This document shows positions 48,361-60,184 of a DNA stretch of 64,000 nt, in pieces. The first letter of the stretch is position 1; the number at the start of each line of letters is the position of its first letter. The notes beneath the pieces were generated by a model. That model made no database searches, had not been told where the DNA came from, and saw nothing but the letters and a program-made list of their open reading frames with translations. The translations under genes were made by a program, and so were the position numbers. Location: NCBI RefSeq assembly GCF_043641665.1, contig NC_092186.1, positions 14,502,001 through 14,566,000 of the forward strand, in the 5' to 3' direction. This DNA is from Enoplosus armatus. Lineage: Eukaryota; Chordata; Actinopteri; Centrarchiformes; Enoplosidae.

Positions 48361-50960
48361 TCTAAATGAGTCCCCTGCTGAGCCCCTCTCTAAGAAAACC
48401 TGCATCCGCACTTAAGAAACTTTTGGAAACTGAAGCCGAATCATCACCCTTGGAACATCTTTCACAACACAATTAGTTAAGTGGTCACGGTGCTCAGCCA
48501 AAGCACAGCAAGAATGAGAGAGGGGATTAAGAAAAGAGAGAAAACATGCTCACATACAGTCCCAAGGTTGAGTGCAAAGTCACTGCAGATGGCCGACATC
48601 CAGCCCCTCAAGAGAAAACTTGTTGTCTTTGATGTCTTCTAAACTAACAATTAAAGAGGAATGAAAAAGAAAGCACTTTTGGTAATGTTTCATCTTGTTG
48701 GAAGTTATTTATTTATTTATTTATTCTTAACTGTGTTAAAAAACAGTTAATAACAGAATTAGTGTTGACAGTGTGTCTGCCTCCATCATTTTATAACTCA
48801 TAACTTCTGGCCTGGTCTCATTGTATCTGCTGTCCCACTATCTAGAATCTGATAAAAAGGAAACAGCTGCGCCCATTGATGGTGTTTTAAGAGCCTTTGC
48901 TCCTCCACATGTGCCCACACACCATCAGAGTAAATCTCTCCAGAACAGGCTCTTCTGTGTACGTCTGAGCTACGATGCTAAGATGCAGAGAAAAAACAAT
49001 GCAGAGCGAAGACAGCGTGGCAGTGCATTCCCCTTTAATTAAAAAACAACTAAACAGAACTCGTCTTGCCCTGTTCTCTCATCCTTCCTCATTCCTCTTG
49101 AGCTGTTCTCTTGCAACTGTGTATCTTCAGTTTAGAGACCCACTGTGTTCATGTGGAATAACATAGACATGTTTGGTATGTGCTTATGCACAACTACAGA
49201 GACATGCATTCATTTGAATTATAAACAAACAGTACAGAAATCCTAAATCAGGTCCACCAGCACCAGAGAAGAAGCGAACGTTGTTCTCCGGCCTTCTCTG
49301 ACAAGATTCCTCAGCCAGGTGCAGTCGACAGAAACAGACACGTGAAGAAGAAAAGGGTCTCGTATGCAAATGTTTGATTGGTTCGTGTGGACATTCAGCG
49401 AGTACGCCCTTCCTGGTCTTTTGTTCTCCTTGTTGCAAGAGCATGATGTCAGCTGCCCAAAGGAAAATGGCAAACACATTGATTGATTGGGTATAATTGC
49501 AACCACAACATCGGATATTTGCACAGCCATTATTGATGTCTGCATGTTCAATGGGACGCTGTAAGGTAGCCAAATAAAATGGATGTTTTCTTGGGGAGTT
49601 TTACTCAGGGAGCAGGTCCGCTGGGTTAAATAAAGACAGGGTTTCCTGATGCTGCCAGTTTATGAAATCATCCTGTGTGTGAATGAGAAAGACCAGATAA
49701 CGACTGCCTGACCCAGCGGACACCTGGCTGTTACTGTCTGCTTCATATCACTGTGGGAACACATTTACGGTAGTACACACATGCACAAGCACATGCACAC
49801 AGCAACACACATGCTGACATGTGGTTAGGTATACACACATAAAACATAAACACCTGCACTTTGCATACATGTTCGCTTAAACACACTCAAACAAAGCTCT
49901 ATTGTGTTTTCTCCTGCCCTGTAAAATGTAAGAAAACAGCTGCTGTGTGCCAAATTATGAAAAATTAATGGTCATAAAAGATATGAGGTCCATTACTGTG
50001 CAGTCGTTTTTAAGAAACTTGCAACATCCCCATTATATTATCCATTAAACAGAAACAATGCAAGTCATTATTTTTCAGCTCCATATACAAACTGCTGTTG
50101 AAAAAGACAGCATGGTTACAGATCAAGCAAATGTTTTTATGTAACAAAAACAATCTGACAGTTAAATCGTCTCCCACTGGGTTATCTCTAATATTCTCAC
50201 ATGTTTTTGCTCCACTTTTCTGTGAGCTTTAAGTACAGAAGAAATCAGACCAAAATATCACAGGCTCTCTCTCTTTTACAGTTTTCCATTCCCATGTGAC
50301 CTGCATGTATGTGTGACAACATGGCAGCAACACAGGAATGATAATCTATCCCCCATCATCTATGATAATACATTCCTGTAATTTCAGACATTTATTACAT
50401 TGTGGGAGTGTTTTTTCTTTCCACCGCCCCATACATTTTCTGTCATTTGTGTCAGTGTAGTGAGCTGCGTGTCTAAACTCTGATTTCTTGTTAGTATGGT
50501 GTCACTCACAGTTACAGTGCTTATATACTGTGCATTTTGTTCATACCTTCTTTTTGGCTACTGTCTGGATTGAAGAGTTACAGAGTGTCCTTCCATTTCT
50601 GGCCTCTAAGGATAATTTTTTTCTGCAACTTCGGCTGTGCTGTTGCAGCAAGGTTTTCTCATAATAGATTCAAGTGGTTTGTGATCACTCTTTCCACAAT
50701 TACTTCACAGCCATAGACACAATGCTGGAAACATTTGTGTCCAAACAAAATACCTTATAGTTTCTTCAATCTGAGTGTAGTTGATTTTACAGTGAGTGAC
50801 TGTGCTTATTCCATATTTGAATGCATCCTGTAGTCTGAGCTGAGGTGAAAGTGAGCTAAGACTGGACCTGGTTCTCATGAGATCACTTCTTTCATTTTTT
50901 TCTGAATGCATCATCATGTTGTAAATCCCCAAACAAACTCAGTAGACTCTTTCAAGAGCT
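48360..50960. other. Intergenic sequence without recognised gene
   Basis: Contains a short (ATTT)n run at about 48705-48726. No recognised exon, RNA gene or repeat family otherwise. Confidence 0.4.
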
Positions 50961-51584
50961 GATGTAAGAGGCTTTTATGATGAGAGGCTGGGAGAATTTT
51001 AAACCTTTGTGGTTGTTGTCCTGTGTGGCTGCTTGGGATCCATCTTCCTCAACCGTGAATATTGAGACAAAGAAGTTCACCTTTGTTGTGCTGTATGTTG
51101 CTTTTTTTCAGGTAGAAGGAGCAAAACCGAGGTGGACGTGGGTTAAAGGATTTTTGGGGCCCAAAGACGGACAAAAGGGCCCTTGAATATCCCACAGATT
51201 AAGAAATGCATGATGTCAAAGCCTATTGTGTAGCCCTAGACATCGACACATCCACATGTGTGTAAAACAACACATACACTTACTTGAGAGGATTGTGCAC
51301 GATTATTAAAAGTGGTGCATTTAGCCATATTTGGGCAAAAAAGTAAGTAAATGATATGTATGTTTGTAAGAAACTTTATAACTGCTGTAAAAACATGTTT
51401 GTGTCCACCCTGAAAGAGCTGCACAAAAAGCTACAAACCACCCCTTCAAGTTTTCATGGGTTGTGTTTGATACTCAGAAGAGGTTTTGAGTGGCGTATCC
51501 CTTAAATTAATAGCTGTGATTGTCAGCGATGCCACGTGGCGACTATGGTAAAGCTGTCAGTCCTGTATCTCAGCAATTGAAACT

Positions 51585-51770
51585 AGAATAATCTTGCTAT
51601 GGGGAAGCCCTGGTAGCTCACCGTCTAGAGCGCGTACCATAGAGGCCGTGTCCTTACCGCAGCGGCCTGGATTCGATTCCAGCCCAGACCCTTTGCTGCA
51701 CGTCATCCACCCTCTCTCTCTCCAAGCTGTCACTCTCAAATAAAGGCAATATCTTTAAAAGAATAATCTT
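51585..51770 (+). mobile_element. tRNA-derived SINE with target-site duplication
   Basis: The block starts 'GGGGAAGCCCTGGTAGCTCA', resembling a tRNA 5' part with an A-box. It has a B-box-like GGATTCGATTCC, then a tail with TCTCTCTCTCC and 'TCAAATAAAGGCAATATC'. It is flanked by an exact 11-bp direct repeat, AGAATAATCTT, at 51585-51595 and 51760-51770. The tRNA-like part is too diverged, and has the wrong surroundings, to be a functional tRNA gene. Confidence 0.85.
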
Positions 51771-51969
51771 ATTATAACTCAGGGGAATGAAAAAAAAAAT
51801 TGACCCAGGATATAAAAAAGTTTTTAACACTTTTTCCAGGCTGTAATGTTACATAGAGTCTTTGTGCAGCACACGTGCCATCGAGTTGTCGCAGTGCTGA
51901 TGGCAACGTATCACACTCTCCCCCGTGCAGTTTCTCTGTGCCTCACCCGCTGCCTTCCCCTCTCCTCAG

Positions 51970-52019
51970 ACAGTACATCGTTAGCTGTCTGCTGAACACC
52001 TGGAGGCAAAGCCAGCGAG
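51970..52019 (+). other. Exon-like 50-bp block with acceptor and donor
   Basis: Preceded by CCCCTCTCCTCAG and followed by a GTAATT donor at 52020. One frame is open (QYIVSCLLNTWRQSQR). Its 3' phase is compatible with the exon-like block at 52810. No protein family is recognised. It may equally be a conserved non-coding element. Confidence 0.2.
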
Positions 52020-52341
52020 GTAATTATTGAGGGCATAGCCACGTCTGCACGCAACCATCATTAACCCATTGTACCTCATTTAGAGCAGAGAAAAGGCCTT
52101 GTTGTTGTAAGGGGAGAAGGAGAGAGAGAGAGAGCAGCGTGGATTGGTGATCAGCCCCTGACATGTCAAATATGATACAACAAATGTCTCTGAGCTGAGA
52201 GCTAATAAAGCCTGGAATTTGCCGTTGCTTTTTCATCAGGCACAGGACCTGGAGCTGTGCCAGGACCTAGGATGAGGGAGGCTTATCCCCTACTTTTAAC
52301 CATAAAGATGCAGGAATTCATGAGAGGGGAACTCACACAAA

Positions 52342-52342
52342 T

Positions 52343-52373
<31 letters not shown>
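52342..52373. repeat. (CA)n microsatellite
   Basis: About 15 CA units. Confidence 0.9.
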
Positions 52374-52375
<2 letters not shown>

Positions 52376-52809
52376 ACCAGCAATGACTTGTTTGCTTCCC
52401 CAGCCACAAAAAACAGGAAAAGATTTTGAGGAGAGCCGGCCTCAGAAATCCTTACTTCTAAGAAAAACCTCATAAATGACTGCAGAGAGCGGATTTAGAG
52501 TGTGTGTGTTTATGGGTATGTTTCTTCATGAGTTTGTGCACATGTACCTACACAATGTATGTGTGGGCCTGTAGGTTATGCATGTACATTTGCAATTGAG
52601 TGTGTATTAATACATGCTGAATTTCAAGTTGCTTCACTGTCACATGCACATGATGAATAATAAATGTGTGTGTCTGTATATTTGAATGTATGCTTTTCCT
52701 GCTGTTATGCCACTGCACCTCAGCTGCTGTGTGGGCAGCCGTTTCAGGTAAAAGGATGTAAGCAAACTTTCTTCTTTTCTCACCTCAACGCCTCATTTCC
52801 TTCTTTCAG

Positions 52810-52901
52810 TCGTCACTGACGAGCCTGTGCAGCTCACACACGTCATGAACAGGAATCCCTGCGTGGCAGGCTGCCAGGATAGTGGAACATCTCATTATTG
52901 A
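52810..52901 (+). other. Exon-like block ending in a stop, unidentified
   Basis: Follows TTCCTTCTTTCAG. In the frame set by the 51970-52019 block it reads VVTDEPVQLTHVMNRNPC... to a TGA at 52899-52901. No family recognised. Support is the acceptor and frame agreement only. Confidence 0.2.
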
Positions 52902-54474
52902 TAAGCAAGTGAACAGTTTTTAAAGTTAAGATGACTTGCCATTATATTTTGTTTGCTATTTCAGTTGTTGATTTGTTTGCACAAAACGGGATCAAGCTGA
53001 ATATTGTTAGTAACTGCTGCAGTGTAAATTCTTCTTTTATTGTTCTTTCTGAAAGTCCTGTATGTTATGTCTTATGTATGAGAGATTGAGAGCATGTTTG
53101 TTATGTTGTTTAATGAGATATTTAGCTGTTTTATATTTGTTAAAATGACAAAGTGCTGATTACAGTATACTAGCTAGAACAGTAGTAGGTACAGAAAAGT
53201 CCAGCATCATGTTTGAGCTTTTAAAAAATCCCTCTATGAGAAATACACTTCCTGGGGAGGCGAATGGAACAAAGGTTAACTTTAATGGGATGGGGCTTCA
53301 GCACTGTGGTCTACAGGGACACTTTAAGGCATTTAGAACAATATTCTGCAAATTCTGGCTGAGAAAAAAGGATTCGGGATATTTTCACCATCTTGCCATC
53401 TTGCTTTATCTCTTTTATTGTCAGCATGGGTGTGTGAACATGACTCATACACTCACACACATACACGTACACAACAACCACACAGACTCTTATCAGCAGA
53501 TTGATCTGTCAGCTGTAATTGGTAAAAGTCAACCATTTCAGCCACAACGTGTTACAGTGTAATGCATCAATCATTTACAGAATGTCCGCTGACATGTGAT
53601 TATTTTAACGGTTTTCAAATGGGTTTGACTTTTACACTAAAATAAAATGTATGTAATGTATGTAATAAAATGCATGAGAGATTTGGTGCTACATGAACAT
53701 CTTCAACCTTTAAACAGCATACAGTATTGACTCGACTCACGGCTAGTGAGACTGCACCTTCTTCTTCCGATCTATTGCAGTGACTGTTTCATGAAATAAG
53801 AGTGAAACTGCACACTTTGCATACTCTTGGTGTTTGTTTTGTGAAAGTACTTTTACACAATCGCACATCAAGACAAAACAAGTTGTTCCAGTTTGCTGTA
53901 GCAGAAGTAAGGTACGGTAGCCTGTATAACTTACAGGTGCATATTATCCGCTAAACCTTCTCTATCTACCCTGCCAGACTGTCATAATGAATTTATCAAT
54001 TAGCCCTGGCTGTGTGTGCCCTTGGGGCTGCAATCCCAGCCCTCACCTCCTCTGTACTGAACTCCAATCAGTCATCCTGTCAGAAAAGCATGGAGGGGAG
54101 AGCAGCCAGGAAAAGGCCTTTTGAGGAGTCTGTTAGGTCTTACAAAGAAGACAAGCCTTTAAAACTAAACTTTAAGTTTTTACAGTCACATGAGTGTTTT
54201 GCAAAGCCTGCATTAAACTGATGAGTGAACAACGATCTTGTTTATGGCAGAGATTAAATTATGTCATCATCTGGTAAGATATGTAAACATTTAGAAAAAC
54301 TATTAAGCATTTGTGCTGAGGTTACTGTAACGTATATATTTTCAGGCTGGGAGAATCTAAAGCACCTTGAATCATCTGATCCATCCGCAGGAGCCGGTAA
54401 AGGTGTCGATCATGTGTCTCCCTCTAGAGGAAAGCAGAGGTAATATACTTACTGAAAACAGCATGCACTCATAT
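52902..54474. other. Intergenic sequence downstream of s1pr4
   Basis: AT-rich, nothing recognised on either strand. Confidence 0.4.
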
Positions 54475-54941
54475 ATAAAGCAAAATAAACTTTATTCATA
54501 TTTTCATCAGTTGTCTGTATACAGTAAAACATGGCTTACACAAAATGTTACAATACAATGCAATACATGTATATACATATTTCTCCACTGTGCACTTGGT
54601 GCATTTCCATGTGAACTATTATGCAGGTAATACTTCTTGTAAATAATCTGTCTTAATATACATAAACATTTTTGACTGGGTAATAGCAACAAGTAGGCTA
54701 CAGTGCAACAACAGATCAAGTGAATGTCTTGTAATGCAAAAAAAACTCCTGGCTTTTGTGATATTATTGCAAACTCAAGGATAACTTCATATTTTTAACA
54801 GGTTTTCTGACAGTGCATAATCATCAGTGCAAATACCTGCAGGCAAAGCATTCAACATTCAAACCAAAACTCAGAGGAAACGGTTAGATGTGTATCAGTG
54901 CACACAGGTCTTGTTTGCTTGGGAGGGGAGTGCATTGTGGT
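54475..54941 (-). terminator. s1pr4 3' UTR and poly(A) signal
   Basis: An AATAAA on minus (TTTATT on plus at 54491-54496) lies about 445 bp past the s1pr4 stop codon, a normal 3' UTR length. The region has several TGTA and ATTTA-like words. Confidence 0.55.
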
Positions 54942-56183
54942 TTAACCACTTGAAACTGACAGGCAGCTGGTGGTGGAGCTCAGCCTATATTTTTTGGGTG
55001 CCCTGCGAGGCTTGTTAGGAGTTGATGGTGGGGAAGCCACGCTCAGATTCCTGATCTTATTAAAACTGTTCCTCAGACTGTCCCTCCTACTCTCGGAGGT
55101 GCTGCTGGTCTCCTTGGATGTGAATGTGTCTGGGTGACAGAGGCCAGACCTCAGGCAGCAGCAGCACAGCAGCTCAGCGATAGCCTTCCTCATCTCACTG
55201 CTGCCCAGGGCGTAGATGATGGGGTTCAGGCCGGAGTTGAGGACAGCCAGGGAGATGCAAAAGTCAGCGCTGAACAGCAGTGCACACTGGCGGGAGACAC
55301 AAAAGAAATCCACCAGTAACAGCAAGAACAGTGGCCCCCAGCAGATCATAAAGACCCCAACAATGGTGATCACAGTTTTAAGCAGAGCCAAGGAGCGCTT
55401 GCGACTGCGCTGGGGGCCCAGCTGTGTACTCTTGTGTACGTGGCAGTAGATGGCACCATAGATCACGCCAATAGCCAGGAGGATGAGGAAGAAGATGATG
55501 AGGGAGAAAAAGATGTATGTCTTGGAGTAGAGAGGGAGGAGGGTGGAGCATCCATCCAGGCTGCACACACAGTTCCAGCCCAGCAAGGGGAGGAAGCCAA
55601 TCACCAGCGCCAAAACCCAGCAGAGTGCAACCAAGCCATAGATCCTGTAGGTCTTCCCGGCTGACTTCTGAGGCAGTGGCTTCATCATAGTGGTGTAACG
55701 CTCCACAGCAATCAGCAACAAACTGAATATGGATGCCGCCAGGGCCACAAACAGCATTCCTTCCCTGAAGAGCCACAGAGCAGGGGTGAGGCGAAACGTC
55801 TGGCTGCCTGACAAACAGATGTTGACCACATAGGCAGCACCGGTGAGAAGGTCACTGAGTGTGATGTTGGCAATGCAGACGTAAACCCAACGACGGCTGT
55901 GGCGAATGCGGGAGATGACGGCCACCAGCACCAGGAGATTCTCCAGGATGATGAAAATGCTGAAGAAGAGGAAGAGGGCCACGGAGACACTGATGTGGCT
56001 CTGGGTGTTTGAGATGGTCCTGTTCTGCAGGCGGCCGGTGTGGTTATAATGCCGCAGGATCACATGGCTGATCCCAGAGGCTGTAGGGGTGTCGTTTAAT
56101 ATGGCGGTGTTGCTGGGGTAACTGGGTAAGTGGTACAAGTCGGGGCATGAGGAGGAGGAAGTGAGGGAGGCGAAGACAGTCAT
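54942..56183 (-). CDS. s1pr4: Sphingosine 1-phosphate receptor 4-like GPCR
   Basis: A plasma-membrane class A GPCR for sphingosine 1-phosphate; in mammals S1PR4 is mainly lymphoid and couples to Gi and G12/13. The 413-residue protein is encoded in one exon. Numbering from the ATG at 56183: extracellular HYNHTGRL at 46-53 with two N-glycosylation sequons (N47, N54), TM1 about 64-88 with 'ENLLVL', TM2 containing 'NITLSDLLTGAAYVVN', the S1P headgroup pair R140-E141, ERY at 161-163, 'LLGWNCVCSLDGCSTLLPLYSK' in extracellular loop 2, CWGP at 281-284, NPIIY at 320-324, a palmitoylatable CCCC cluster at 340-343, and a Ser-rich tail. HYNHTGRL and the loop-2 block fit S1PR4 better than S1PR1/2/3/5. I chose 56183 because the frame upstream stays open only through a GTG. 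Human S1PR4 (384 aa) also neighbours NCLN. Confidence 0.92.
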   Translation of the reverse strand: MTVFASLTSSSSCPDLYHLPSYPSNTAILNDTPTASGISHVILRHYNHTGRLQNRTISNTQSHISVSVALFLFFSIFIILENLLVLVAVISRIRHSRRWVYVCIANITLSDLLTGAAYVVNICLSGSQTFRLTPALWLFREGMLFVALAASIFSLLLIAVERYTTMMKPLPQKSAGKTYRIYGLVALCWVLALVIGFLPLLGWNCVCSLDGCSTLLPLYSKTYIFFSLIIFFLILLAIGVIYGAIYCHVHKSTQLGPQRSRKRSLALLKTVITIVGVFMICWGPLFLLLLVDFFCVSRQCALLFSADFCISLAVLNSGLNPIIYALGSSEMRKAIAELLCCCCLRSGLCHPDTFTSKETSSTSESRRDSLRNSFNKIRNLSVASPPSTPNKPRRAPKKYRLSSTTSCLSVSSG

Positions 56184-56338
56184 AGTGACGGCTGGACTGG
56201 TCAAGATCAAGGCTGTGGGTGGGAACAGGCTGAACCGAGCTGGTACGAGCTGCACGGGAATTAGTGTGAAACTCCTGTGATCAAACAGGCTATCGTCACA
56301 CTCTAACCACTGGAGCTCTGCCTATGCACAACACACAC
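56184..56338 (-). other. s1pr4 5' UTR in the coding exon, with splice acceptor
   Basis: On minus, a long pyrimidine tract (ATTTCTTCTTCTTTCGTC) leads to TTCTCAG, then GTGTGTGTTG, so the coding exon probably begins at 56338. Confidence 0.6.
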
Positions 56339-56997
56339 CTGAGAAGACGAAAGAAGAAGAAATAAGAACAATTTCAATACTGCATCTATGCAAAAATAAA
56401 CAAAAACTCTCAGCTCTCATGAGTTCCTCAATATGGTGCTTCAATCAATTTAAAGGCATAATTTAAATGCCTCCCTCATGTGCCACAACACTCCACCTAG
56501 CTGTGGTTAACACAGGATGACTGAGCAACGGCACAGGGCATTTAAATCACCAAGCGAAGGAAACACACACATTGTTTCTTACAAGAATGCTGGAAAATTC
56601 TTTCTTGCATAAAAAATTATAATAATAAAATAATAAATTACTGCATAAAAATAAATGATTGCAAAAGCATCAGTTAAGTTTTTTCTTTTGTTCTCCTGCA
56701 ACTCTCTTCAGTGACATCAATCAAAATCAATTAATCAAAAATGACTAAAATAATATTAAACTTTTTTTTTCCAATGTTCATATTGTTTTAAATAAAAACT
56801 GAGCAAAGACTTTAAAAAGACATACATTTTTTCACATCAAGTACTGCATGCTGCACCCCAAGAGTTAAGTGGAAATTCTGAAATCTGTTTAAAAATGTAA
56901 ATATTTTGCATTGCATTCTTGTAGCCTTATATTTCCATTACAGGTAATTATCATAGCTGTAGAGTGAAGTGAATGCTGTGCAGTGGAGAGTACTTAC

Positions 56998-57190
56998 TCT
57001 GGCTGTTGGAAGTTGGAAGTGATGCTGAATGTGTGAGTAGACAGCGCAGTTGCAGCTGACTACAGATTTTTTTTGCAGCAAATTTTTTATGGGGAAGTAA
57101 GTCAAAGAAGGTTAGGTAGAAACGCACCACACCCAAACCCAAAACACACACACACGCGCACTCACACTTGATATGCAACAGAGAGATTGC
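56998..57190 (-). other. Probable s1pr4 non-coding first exon
   Basis: On minus, CAGCCAGA is followed by GTAAGTACTC, a near-consensus donor (GT at 56997-56996). With the acceptor at 56339-56340 this gives a 658-bp intron. S1P receptor genes commonly have a non-coding first exon before a single coding exon. The upstream limit is a guess, as no TATA box was found. Confidence 0.45.
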
Positions 57191-57199
57191 AGTCACTTT

Positions 57200-58800
57200 T
57201 GTTCCATCACTTTGTAAGGAGACAAAGCAACAGTGAGAATTTCACAGTTGCGTACAATTATAAAATTTTACAGTCAAAGGAGTCAAAATTGTCAAAAAGT
57301 ATCTTCCGTCTATTTCACAAAATCTATTTTATTCCAACTGGTATTTAACAATTTTCCACCACTTTTCTGGTGCATCAAGAGCATCAGGTTGCAGATGCAG
57401 ATGCAGATTTTACTACAACATGGCATCAAATCCTGTTGCTCAAGCTGTCCTATGATAACTCAGATACGGGAAAGACTCTTTCAAAACACGTGCTGCACTA
57501 AGCCAGTTGTAAATGTTTTGTAAAGTAACATGACTCAATATTTTTAAGGATATGTGGCAAGAATCTCACTTGCACTTACAAGACCATGGCACCCAGCCAT
57601 AGTATTACTACAAAAGCCTGAAATTAGAATATATTTTTCTCAATATTTCTCAGAAAGTACGAGAAAAACAGGAACCCCCAATCAGATGGAAATGTGCCCC
57701 TCCCTGCAGATAGAGGGTTTCATACGTCTCATCGCACAGCTGTGGTTGTTGGTTTGGGTAGACAGGTCACAGTCACACTGTTCACTTAATGCTGGCACAG
57801 CATGCATGGCACACTTGACAAACCTCCAACCATGCACCAGCAGACCATAACCACATGCCAAAGAACAGGCAGTGGCATTGATGCCATGACCGCTTTCAAA
57901 TCAACCATAAACACACAATATACTGAGAACCAGCATACAAGGCATCTTGCAAGCTCCAGAAAGTGATGCCAGACCCCAAAATCTAGAAACCACTTTGCAA
58001 ATATGAGCAAAGCCAGAACTCGTGGCTGAACACTTTTGCCCTTCATAGTTGAGTTTTCAAAGAGCTATGATTATATATTTCAAGCTTTCAACAAAGTGGG
58101 CTCTAGTTGTATCAGTGCACTGTAATTATAATTCATCAAATGCTTCAAAAGCATGCTAAAAAAGGTCAAATTAAGCCTTTGAGAAACTATAACTATAATC
58201 ATACAAATGGGCCAAATGATTCTCTAAGAAAATATTATTTTTGTTGTTTTATGTTGTTATTTTAGTAATAATAAAAATTGCAAGTGGCTATTATTTGTCA
58301 TCTTCCATCTATTTCCATCACAAATATGTGGTTTTACTCGACAGTTCTCCAGTTTGAATGGTTTCTCCATTCAAGAGCAAGAAAGGAGGAGAGAGGGCGT
58401 GTAAAGACAGAAACAATACAAATGTGATATAACTTGGAGAGACTTGACCTACATTGTGGGTCAAGTGTAACAGTAATGAGGCATAAAATTCATGGGCCTT
58501 CCCCGTGAAATCAAAGTAGCTAATTTCTAACACAACTTCTCTTTTTCAGTCCTGAGACATAAAAAAAGAAAAACCCCATACATGCATCAATAAATATATA
58601 TAATATAGTAAAATAATGAACACAGGATAGATGTTCTTTTGTTGATACTGTGGCGAGCCTGTAATTGTAAATGAAATGAGGAAAAAGAAAAACACATACA
58701 CAACAAGCTATCGTAACCTGAGGTGTTAACAACACCCACGACTGTTGAAAACGCCCTTACTCTGAAAATATAACTTCAAACAGCACTGTAACCACAAAGT
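57200..58800. other. Intergenic sequence without recognised gene
   Basis: AT-rich, no recognised exon on either strand. No repeat I can identify. Confidence 0.4.
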
Positions 58801-58815
58801 GCGTATTCTAAACCA

Positions 58816-58818
<3 letters not shown>

Positions 58819-58874
<56 letters not shown>
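58819..58874. repeat. (GT)n microsatellite, longest uninterrupted in the window
   Basis: About 28 uninterrupted GT units. Confidence 0.97.
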
Positions 58875-58877
<3 letters not shown>

Positions 58878-58984
58878 TGCGCGTGCGTGTTTTTTTAACT
58901 GATGAACAGAAGCAGACCTGTAGAGTTTACTGTAGTGGCTCTAAACAAGACTGGCTGAAGCCTATGGGCTGGAGCCATTCTCAG

Positions 58985-59180
58985 CTGACATTGACGGAGA
59001 GGAAGGGTACACCCTGGACAGGTTATCGCAGGGCTGACACATAGAGACAGACAAACCATTCACGCAAACTCACACCTACGGACAATATAGAATCATCAAT
59101 TAGGGGGGAGGCCGGAGTACCCAGAGAAAACCCACACATGCACGGGGAGAACATGCAAACTCCACACAGAAGAGCCCCAG
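58985..59180 (-). mobile_element. Teleost SINE-like body fragment
   Basis: 'ACCCTGGACAGGTTATCGCA', 'CACACCTACGGACAATATAG', 'GGCCGGAGTACCCAGAGAAA' and 'GGGGAGAACATGCAAACTCC' occur in the order known from an abundant teleost repeat. It is related to 14520-14664 but lacks the tRNA-like head. Confidence 0.7.
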
Positions 59181-60066
59181 CCCCCACAACACTATATGAC
59201 CAGTAATGTTTGATCAATCATGAAAATCATTGAAAAATACATTTCAATCCTGTCATAGGGTAAAGATTTCTTTATCTTTGCTAAATTACTTCCCCTGTTT
59301 TTAACATCAGACTATTATGAATTGTGGGTATTGTATTACCTCAAACAAATTCTGTAGCATCGCATACTTACAGAAAATAGCATAAAGCAATCACAAAATC
59401 TGTGAGGGCCTTGCTAATGTCACTGTGAGCCCTCACAGACCAGTCATGAACACATGTAGAGTTTTCTTGGTGTCAGCATTTAGTGAGTATTACAGAGACT
59501 TCATCTTTAGGCACTCCCATATTTGCCTTTGTGTTCAGCTTTGATAGTTGCTGCTTAGGTCCAAGCACATGGAGGACCTGACCTGAAATTGAGCTACAGC
59601 AAAATAAGCTCGAGTCATCATTACGACAAAGTTTCTGATCTCATAGTTGAACATTTTTTCAGCTTTGAAAAGCTGTCAATTTGATACTCAACATATGCAA
59701 AATGCAAATGTGGTGTGATGTACTTTGGCGTCTTTTTTTAAATAGACGCAAAAGAGGGAAGTTTCTATTGTCTAACATTAAAAGATAAAACAAGACAACA
59801 GAAAGTTGCCACTGTACTGCTGTCTGTGGGTTGTGCTTTTTGCCACACAATAATATCACAACAACAGGAACCTTTGACGAGTGACTGAAAACAACTTATG
59901 CTTACTTCACTGATTATGGTGTGATCAGACATGCAGCATTTCACTTCTATAACATCGTTGGACCAATGATGGACAGTAAAAAACCCATCAAAATCAATGC
60001 AGCAGAATGAATTCAGAATTGTATTACACGCATTCTTCTTCACTCACTCACTTGAGGTAATTCCTC

Positions 60067-60118
60067 AAGACCTGTAAACAGACTTTGATGTGTAAAATTA
60101 GTGGAGTTCCCTTTTAAA
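60067..60118. repeat. Short dispersed repeat (family F), copy 2
   Basis: 'GACCTGTAAACAGACTTTGA' then TGTGTAAAATTAGTGGAG, as at 46668-46722. It lies just before a family C copy. Confidence 0.6.
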
Positions 60119-60184
60119 GTTTGCAGCATGTTTCTGTTCAATGTAATCCAAAGTTCTTTAGTCATTTAATGCTGCATTTAGTCA

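Noticed and set aside
51112..51186. Possible exon VEGAKPRWTWVKGF...
   Set aside because: The acceptor is fair, but all three frames reach stops within about 75 bp and no donor is near. Not supported as a coding exon.
51600..51690. Functional tRNA gene
   Set aside because: A- and B-box-like sequences are present, but the block has a SINE tail and flanking target-site duplications and does not fold as a clean cloverleaf by eye.
17465..54490. CELF5, the human neighbour of NCLN
   Set aside because: I looked for its RRM exons (RNP motifs such as LFVGQIP or GCAFV) on both strands and saw none in the interval.
56184..56255. Extension of s1pr4 by 24 residues
   Set aside because: The upstream start codon is GTG, and no ATG is in frame up to the stop, so translation most likely begins at 56183.
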